Shown here one piece after another: positions 63,639-64,000 of a stretch of DNA of 64,000 nt (its first letter is position 1; each line of letters begins with the position of its first letter). The DNA is from Methanolobus bombayensis (GTDB lineage: Archaea; Halobacteriota; Methanosarcinia; Methanosarcinales; Methanosarcinaceae). The stretch is from NCBI RefSeq assembly GCF_017873415.1, contig NZ_JAGGKD010000003.1, positions 248,001 to 312,000 of the forward strand. Direction: 5' to 3'. The notes below the pieces were generated by a model. That model did no database searches. It was not told the DNA's origin and saw only the letters and a program-made list of their open reading frames with translations. A program made the translations under genes and the position numbers.

Positions 63639-64000
63639 TTACTTATCGTCGTCAACTACTTCATAATCTGCGTCGACGATGGTCTCATCATCAGACTCTG
63701 AAGAGCTTTCAGTCTCATCTGTGGCAGATGCTGCAGCTGCAGCTTCTTCCTGTGCCTTCTGATACATTGCGGAAGATACATCATAGACAGCAGTCTGAAG
63801 TTCCTCGGTCTTTGCCTTGATATCTTCAATATCATCACCTTCAAGAGCAGTCTTCAGGTCAGCAATTGCAGCTTCTATCTTTGACTTCTGCTCATCGGTT
63901 GCGACATCTCCGGCTTCTTCAAGTGTCTTCTCAGCAGCATTCACAAGAGATTCAGCTGTGTTCTTGACCTCGACCTCTTCCTTACGCTTCTTGTCCTCTT
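63639..64000 (-). CDS. dnaK: DnaK, Hsp70 chaperone (partial, C-terminal part only)
   Basis: The last 120 residues of DnaK; the N-terminal part lies beyond the right edge. Seen: the helical lid (about AESLVNAAEKTLEEAG and following), then an Ala-rich stretch, a Ser/Asp/Glu-rich tail and the end DADYEVVDDDK, typical of the DnaK C-terminus. Gene order dnaK-dnaJ is the common one; grpE would be expected beyond the window. Confidence 0.93.
   Translation of the reverse strand, partial: EDKKRKEEVEVKNTAESLVNAAEKTLEEAGDVATDEQKSKIEAAIADLKTALEGDDIEDIKAKTEELQTAVYDVSSAMYQKAQEEAAAAASATDETESSSESDDETIVDADYEVVDDDK

Noticed and set aside
1-64000. CRISPR arrays, tRNA genes, insertion sequences, attachment sites
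   Set aside because: No regularly spaced repeats, cloverleaf-like segments with CCA-type ends, transposase frames or flanking direct repeats were recognised by eye.

Overview
The window reads as chromosome of a methanogenic archaeon of the Methanosarcinaceae, most likely a methylotrophic Methanolobus- or Methanococcoides-like organism. The evidence is a complete membrane-integral fpo (F420H2 dehydrogenase) operon, F420 biosynthesis genes (cofG, cofH, cofC), a RimK-type ligase fitting sarcinapterin synthesis, geranylgeranyl reductase for archaeal lipids, preQ0/archaeosine genes, a PEF-CTERM surface protein and a moderate, AT-leaning base composition with AGGTGAT-type ribosome binding sites and archaeal TATA boxes. 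The genus assignment is inference from gene content only. No rRNA, tRNA, CRISPR array, insertion sequence or prophage was recognised.

Layout. 1-4.1 kb (minus): the 5' part of nifB, then a preQ0 operon read queC > DUF366 > queE > queD, then a PEF-CTERM/PKD surface protein. 4.3-7.8 kb (plus): a DUF255 thioredoxin-like protein and coenzyme F390 synthetase. 7.8-10.9 kb (minus): a small membrane protein, a KaiC-like protein and a response regulator with PAS and DUF835 domains. 11.2-18.7 kb (plus): an Opp/Nik-type ABC importer (D, F, binding protein, B, C) with a SAM methyltransferase inserted and an MFS transporter at the end. 18.7-23.3 kb (plus): DUF434 protein, MptN-type ligase, peptidyl-tRNA hydrolase 2, transglutaminase-like lipoprotein and truD. 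23.4-25.9 kb (minus): Trm112-like protein, membrane protein and pyrG. 26.0-27.0 kb: a Gate-domain membrane protein.

27.3-39.8 kb (plus) is the most unusual part. It is a chemotaxis operon: cheY, cheB, cheA, cheC1, a 706-residue FtsA/PilM-type actin-fold ATPase, cheR, cheC2, cheC3, cheD, a membrane signalling protein, cheC4 and a small acidic protein, followed by a pair of paralogous Cys/His proteins. Four CheC paralogues have lost different phosphatase sites, and no cheW or MCP gene lies in the window. The actin-like protein carries five tandem NGK...DGD repeats and sits one base from cheC1 and three bases from cheR. This is the best candidate for an undescribed subsystem. A GntP permease closes the region.

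41.2-51.4 kb (minus): the fpo operon in order A B C D H I J1 J2 K L M N O, with fpoJ split in two. 51.8-53.3 kb (minus): a zinc-ribbon protein, a DUF22 protein and an Lrp/AsnC regulator. 53.5-59.3 kb (plus): a ferredoxin and CrtI-type flavoprotein pair, cofG, cofH, cofC, then a second ferredoxin paired with geranylgeranyl reductase. This joins F420 synthesis (the electron donor of Fpo), isoprenoid saturation and the Fpo complex in one neighbourhood. 59.4-62.2 kb (minus): trkA-trkH potassium uptake. 62.4-64 kb (minus): dnaK (partial) and dnaJ.
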